Origin: Nitzschia sp. DOCU1
Lineage: Eukaryota; Bacillariophyta; Bacillariophyceae; Bacillariales; Bacillariaceae
NCBI GenBank assembly: GCA_951394045.1
Contig: OX595999.1
Location: 558,001-622,000 of the forward strand
Direction of reading: 5' to 3'
DNA length: 64,000 nt
A program made the translations under genes and the position numbers. Of the stretch, positions 60,781-64,000 are shown one piece after another. The notes beneath the pieces are model-generated. The model had not been told where the DNA came from and ran no database searches. It worked only from the letters and a program-made list of their open reading frames with translations. The stretch's first letter is position 1. Every line of letters starts with the position of its first letter.

Positions 60781-62778
60781 TTAGTGCACGAGCCCAGCGT
60801 TGCTGATTCTCATTAGCGGAATAATTGCAATCTTTTGCTTCGCTGTTTGACGCCACTTCTTCCAATGCTTGCTTAGCTTGTTTCCGTTACTCTTTTCCAG
60901 CTTGTTCAGATTCTCAATGAATTTAGTCAGCCAACGTTGTGCCTCTTCCGTCGCCCCCACGTCAAAATTGCTATAGCCAAGTTCAAACTGAATCGTGAGC
61001 CAATGATCAGTGTCCATGAATAGCTTCGCACCATTGTCGATCAGTTTTGCAATGTCATCAAAAGCTTGTTTGTTAATCGGGTTCATTGCATCCGCTGGTG
61101 ATTGGCACGAATACGCACGGTTCATCAGTCGAGCCTGAAAGATGTGGCACATTGCGATTCCAAAGGTTTTTCGATCGATTTCCATATAATTCTCACACAA
61201 GACTTGGCCGTTGGTGGGTAAATGGGCGACTGACTGTAAGGCCCTGAGGCGATTCTTGTCTGCACGTTCAAGGTAGTCGGGCCCGAGAAGCTTGCTGATT
61301 TGGGGCAACGAGTCCAACGATAAGATCAAGGGGTGATCTGCCGACGGGCACTTTTTAATGGCAGCTATAACCGGAGAAAAGTCCTGAGCGTCAAGACTGA
61401 AATCAAGGAAAAGTGCCATGACAAAGTAAAAAACTGCGTCCATTGGATCGTCACACTTCTTCCCTTTGGCCCACAATTCGTAGGGATCCAACTTTACATC
61501 TAAAGGCGGTAACTTCCGGAGAGCCTCCACTTTGGCAGTCTCGATCTTTTGTTCCTTCTTGGTCTCTTTGCGCAAATCCTTGGCTGGCTGGCACTCTTGT
61601 TTGTGACCAGCTTTCCAGGCCGCCTTTTGGCACTCCTTGGAACAGTACCGAACAACCTTGCAAGCTGAACAGGTTTTCGGGTCACTGCATAGTATGCGGC
61701 AATGATGGCATTCTCGTTGGTTCAGCATATTTGGAAACTGCATTCCAATCATGGTTTGGACGATGTGACGCGATTCCCACTCTATCCGTCCCCGCACGTG
61801 TGGACTCAGGGAGTTGTACTTGGCCTCTGCACTATTCCAAAATTTGTCCACCTCTGTCTTCTGGTTGTTCATGACGTAGATCAAGCAGAGTTGGTATTCA
61901 GTCACTACAAGGTGGCCGAATTCAAGAGGACTAATCCGGTCTCGAAATCTCTCCACATTGTTCAATACACGCAGCAAGACTTTTTCGGCTTCGTCCATTC
62001 GGGCCAAGTTGAACAAGACCTTTCCACGCGAAGACTCGACCTCGAATCGATCAAACGAGTCTTCTTCAGTCAACTTCGCAGCCTGGCTCAAGGCCTCAAA
62101 GGACATACTGGTGTTACCCAGCGACATGTAGGAACTGGCCATGGCGTTGGGAAGGCGCCAGTCACGGGGACGGACTCGAATGGCCTGTTTAAAGTGAGCA
62201 ATGGACTGCTCCTTATCGACGGGACGAATCAGGCAAGCTTTCACGGCATGAGCAGTTGCCTTTTGAGTGGGGTCTTGGCTAATACTCCCCAGAATATTCT
62301 CCAGTGCCTGTGATAGTCGCGGGTAGGCCCCCTCTATGCTCACCTTGCCACTGGGCAAGAAGACGGAGCGGACTGTCTTGCACTTGTTTCGCAACAGAGG
62401 GTCTTCTACCTTGGACACGATGTCCCAATCCGAATACCACACCATACCCGCTTCATAGGCTTCAAGGGCCAGCCATTCTTCAGGGACCTCTGCGTACTCG
62501 AGGTTCTCCGTCATTTTTTCATACGCAATATCGCCATCATCTCTTACTCCTTCCTCATGCTGCAGCCGAAGGCGGGCCAAATCTCGAGAAAGCTGATCGG
62601 CTTGCAGGTTGTCGAGAATCGCCTGTGCGGCTCGACGTTCCATCTCAATACGTTTCTCCCGTTCGGGATCATATGCGTCCATCGTATTTACTACCATGTT
62701 GTTTGGAGGACTGTTAGTCCCAAATGAAAGCGACCCAACCTTCCCATCTTTGTTTGTTGGAAGAGCGAAACCACCCAT
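60781..62778 (-). CDS. MYND zinc-finger protein with TPR-like helices
   Basis: 665 residues from ATG 62778 (the frame upstream starts with TTG). The N-terminal part contains acidic helices and an EWLALEAYEAGMVWYSDWD segment. Residues about 190-340 look like helical TPR-type repeats (ACLIRPVDKEQSIAHFKQAI, ASSYMSLGNTSMSFEALSQA, LARMDEAEKVLLRVLNNVER). A canonical MYND finger lies at about 356-394: CHHC, CSACKVVRYCSKECQ, HKQEC, with all zinc ligands in place. Further helices follow, including a last TPR-like unit ELGYSNFDVGATEEAQRWLT. MYND fingers bind proline-rich peptides, so this is likely an adaptor. No SET domain is seen, so it is not a SMYD methyltransferase. Confidence 0.88.
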   Translation of the reverse strand: MGGFALPTNKDGKVGSLSFGTNSPPNNMVVNTMDAYDPEREKRIEMERRAAQAILDNLQADQLSRDLARLRLQHEEGVRDDGDIAYEKMTENLEYAEVPEEWLALEAYEAGMVWYSDWDIVSKVEDPLLRNKCKTVRSVFLPSGKVSIEGAYPRLSQALENILGSISQDPTQKATAHAVKACLIRPVDKEQSIAHFKQAIRVRPRDWRLPNAMASSYMSLGNTSMSFEALSQAAKLTEEDSFDRFEVESSRGKVLFNLARMDEAEKVLLRVLNNVERFRDRISPLEFGHLVVTEYQLCLIYVMNNQKTEVDKFWNSAEAKYNSLSPHVRGRIEWESRHIVQTMIGMQFPNMLNQRECHHCRILCSDPKTCSACKVVRYCSKECQKAAWKAGHKQECQPAKDLRKETKKEQKIETAKVEALRKLPPLDVKLDPYELWAKGKKCDDPMDAVFYFVMALFLDFSLDAQDFSPVIAAIKKCPSADHPLILSLDSLPQISKLLGPDYLERADKNRLRALQSVAHLPTNGQVLCENYMEIDRKTFGIAMCHIFQARLMNRAYSCQSPADAMNPINKQAFDDIAKLIDNGAKLFMDTDHWLTIQFELGYSNFDVGATEEAQRWLTKFIENLNKLEKSNGNKLSKHWKKWRQTAKQKIAIIPLMRISNAGLVH

Positions 62779-63163
62779 TTTGCGTGAGGACAAAAAAGAA
62801 AGATATCGGGTACGCGGGCTATCTAGCGAGAGGCTGTTCTCGGATCTCGGCGGCAGGATTTTTTCGATTGGCCGTTTCTTGACCGTTATCGTGGGCGGTC
62901 GAGAACCGGCCAGGCGCGTGTCGACTCCTCCGAACGAACTAAGAACTACGGGTTTACCGGTAGTACGACTATCATACCTGGTACTGCTCCGTTTGCAGTT
63001 GGAAGAAGTTTACTACTGGTAGCTACCGGTAGGTAGAGGAGAGCCACCACGGGAGTTGACAATGAATATAGCATTTCCTTATCTTATGGCTTGGCGGCCT
63101 CTAAGGTTCCCAGCTGTCCTTTTTTCGCTAGTTCGTGCAATGTTTCGTCTATCACGGAGCAAA
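62779..63163. other. Spacer with dense CCGGTA motifs
   Basis: About 385 bp upstream of the MYND gene and downstream of the DUF2202 gene. It holds TTTACCGGTAGTACG (62954-62968), ATACCTGGTACTG (62974-62986) and TACTACTGGTAGCTACCGGTAGGTAG (63010-63035). No gene seen. Confidence 0.5.
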
Positions 63164-63913
63164 TTAGAGACCAAGGATCGCAGCAACGTCGTCATCATCC
63201 AGCACTTCTGGAACGTAGGATTCGCCGGAACTATCAAGGACCCTGACAAAGGCACGAAAATGATTCTCAGAAGCACGCAAGAGTCTTCCATACAAAACCT
63301 GCAGCTCAGGCGCGGCTGGCTTTTGCTCCATCAAGGCCTTAATATCAAGCTCTTCAAAGTATGCACCGACCTTGAGTGCTTCGGCCACAGTTTTCGATCC
63401 CTGGTCGTTCAATTCGTCGTACATCTCTTGAATTGTTTGATTTTGGAATTGTCCGGGAGCAAGGCCGTCGACAGGATCATCAATGTCGTTAAGTTCCAAC
63501 ATACTCAACACCATATCCATGTGATGTTGCTCAGAGTTGGCAATGTTGTCGAAAACGCGGATTTTCCATTTTTCGTTAAATGTTCGGTACAAGTCTCGAG
63601 CAAACTTTTCTTCTTCACGCATATATTTCAGGACTTCAATCTCTTCAGTAGTGAGGGTAGACGGAGAATTGATAAACACGTTGCCAGCACCGCCGCCGCC
63701 ACCACCACCACCGTAGCCACCGCCGCCACCGCAACCACCAGCAGCGCCACCATGACAACCACCACCGCCATTGGGCTGCTGGGCTGGCTGGTGCAGCCGT
63801 TGTTGTTGCTGCTGGTTTTGTTGCTGCTTTTTCCACCAGAGGCCGCGCCTTAATCCTTCTCCCTGTGCCGAACAGAGTATCACAGCACCAACGACGAAAG
63901 TAATAAGCTTCAT
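63164..63913 (-). CDS. Secreted DUF2202-like ferritin-fold protein
   Basis: 249 residues. MKLITFVVGAVILCSAQGEG is a clear signal peptide. A Gln-rich and then Gly-rich low-complexity stretch with GGGGCHGG and GGCGGGGG follows. From residue about 85 the sequence matches the DUF2202 ferritin-like pattern: LTTEEIEVLKYMREEEKFAR then DLYRTF, FDNIANSEQHHMDMV, VGAYFEELDI and RASENHFRAFVRVL. The Glu residues in EEEK and EQHH, together with EELDI and the final ENH, are placed like di-iron ligands. Function is unknown in the family; metal binding is inferred. A secreted form with a Gly-rich spacer suggests a cell-wall location. Confidence 0.85.
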   Translation of the reverse strand: MKLITFVVGAVILCSAQGEGLRRGLWWKKQQQNQQQQQRLHQPAQQPNGGGGCHGGAAGGCGGGGGYGGGGGGGGAGNVFINSPSTLTTEEIEVLKYMREEEKFARDLYRTFNEKWKIRVFDNIANSEQHHMDMVLSMLELNDIDDPVDGLAPGQFQNQTIQEMYDELNDQGSKTVAEALKVGAYFEELDIKALMEQKPAAPELQVLYGRLLRASENHFRAFVRVLDSSGESYVPEVLDDDDVAAILGL

Positions 63914-63940
63914 GGTGACGATAAAGACTTGAATCGTATG

Positions 63941-63961
63941 TTGTTGTTGTTGTTGTTGTTG
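63941..63961. repeat. (TTG)7 microsatellite
   Basis: Seven TTG triplets; on the minus strand (CAA)7 in the 5' leader of the DUF2202 gene, 27 bp before its ATG. Confidence 0.9.
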
Positions 63962-64000
63962 GTTTGTAGGTCTCGCAATTTTGTGAGCAGAAAAATGTGA

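Noticed and set aside
60781..62778. SMYD-type lysine methyltransferase
   Set aside because: A MYND finger is present, but no SET-domain motifs were found on either side.
1..64000. Bacterial features such as operons, CRISPR arrays, RBS-led genes
   Set aside because: Spliceosomal introns, gene families and spacing are eukaryotic; no repeat-spacer arrays or Shine-Dalgarno-led gene strings were seen.
1..64000. tRNA and rRNA genes
   Set aside because: I looked for T-arm-like GGTTCGAATCC patterns and rRNA-like blocks on both strands and found none I could support; a covariance-model scan would be decisive.

Overview
The window reads as compact nuclear DNA of a diatom, probably a raphid pennate; I cannot name the species. 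Reasons: about 20 protein genes on both strands, introns of 67-92 bp with GT..AG ends, diatom/stramenopile-restricted protein families (DUF6824, an RWTPEEE-type domain, a LGDxP..GPP motif protein), a Ty1/copia element resembling diatom CoDi elements, and plastid-type presequences. No prokaryotic operons, CRISPR arrays, tRNAs or rRNAs were seen.

Layout. 0.7-8.4 kb: a small Ser-rich protein, a cytochrome P450, a type II membrane protein, and a large fusion of NYN-type nuclease, calcineurin-like phosphoesterase and RuvC-like domains. 8.5-19.4 kb, the most striking part: three head-to-tail minus-strand genes that I read as hybrid histidine-kinase rhodopsins. Each has about eight membrane helices with the microbial-rhodopsin signatures RWxEW (helix C) and D(V/A)xAK (retinal-lysine helix G), then PAS, HisKA, HATPase and receiver domains. 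All share a phase-0 intron just before the H-box. Copy 1 looks fully intact. Copies 2 and 3 have lost the Asp of the ATP-lid G1 box, and copy 3 carries an in-frame TGA. A fourth partial copy (28.6-30.0 kb, plus strand) is a duplicate of exon 2 of copy 3 and carries another TGA.

20.9-28.2 kb: a small LGDHP-motif protein, a large coiled-coil protein, and a RING E3-like protein with SH3b-like repeats. 30.3-37.4 kb: a divergent pair of ABCG half-transporters and an old-yellow-enzyme oxidoreductase with three exons. 38.0-45.1 kb: a truncated plastid-type methyltransferase whose upstream side is occupied by a young copia element (332-bp LTRs differing at about two positions, a TGA between integrase and reverse transcriptase). 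45.9-55.2 kb: a stramenopile RWTPEEE-domain protein, a PGAP1-like GPI inositol-deacylase, a second coiled-coil protein sharing a conserved N-terminal block with the first, and a DUF6824 protein. 55.8-63.9 kb: a Cys-rich, probably GPI-anchored surface protein, CDP-diacylglycerol synthase, a PAP/fibrillin protein, a MYND zinc-finger protein and a secreted DUF2202 ferritin-like protein.

Most neighbours are unrelated housekeeping or accessory genes. The rhodopsin-kinase array is the one evident functional cluster: light absorbed by retinal would be passed through PAS and kinase domains to a fused receiver. Spacers recurrently carry short TAC/GTA palindromes (for example CTACTACCGGTAGTAG and TACCTGGTACCAGGTA). 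Exon boundaries given here are read from GT/AG sites and reading-frame and homology continuity, not from transcripts.
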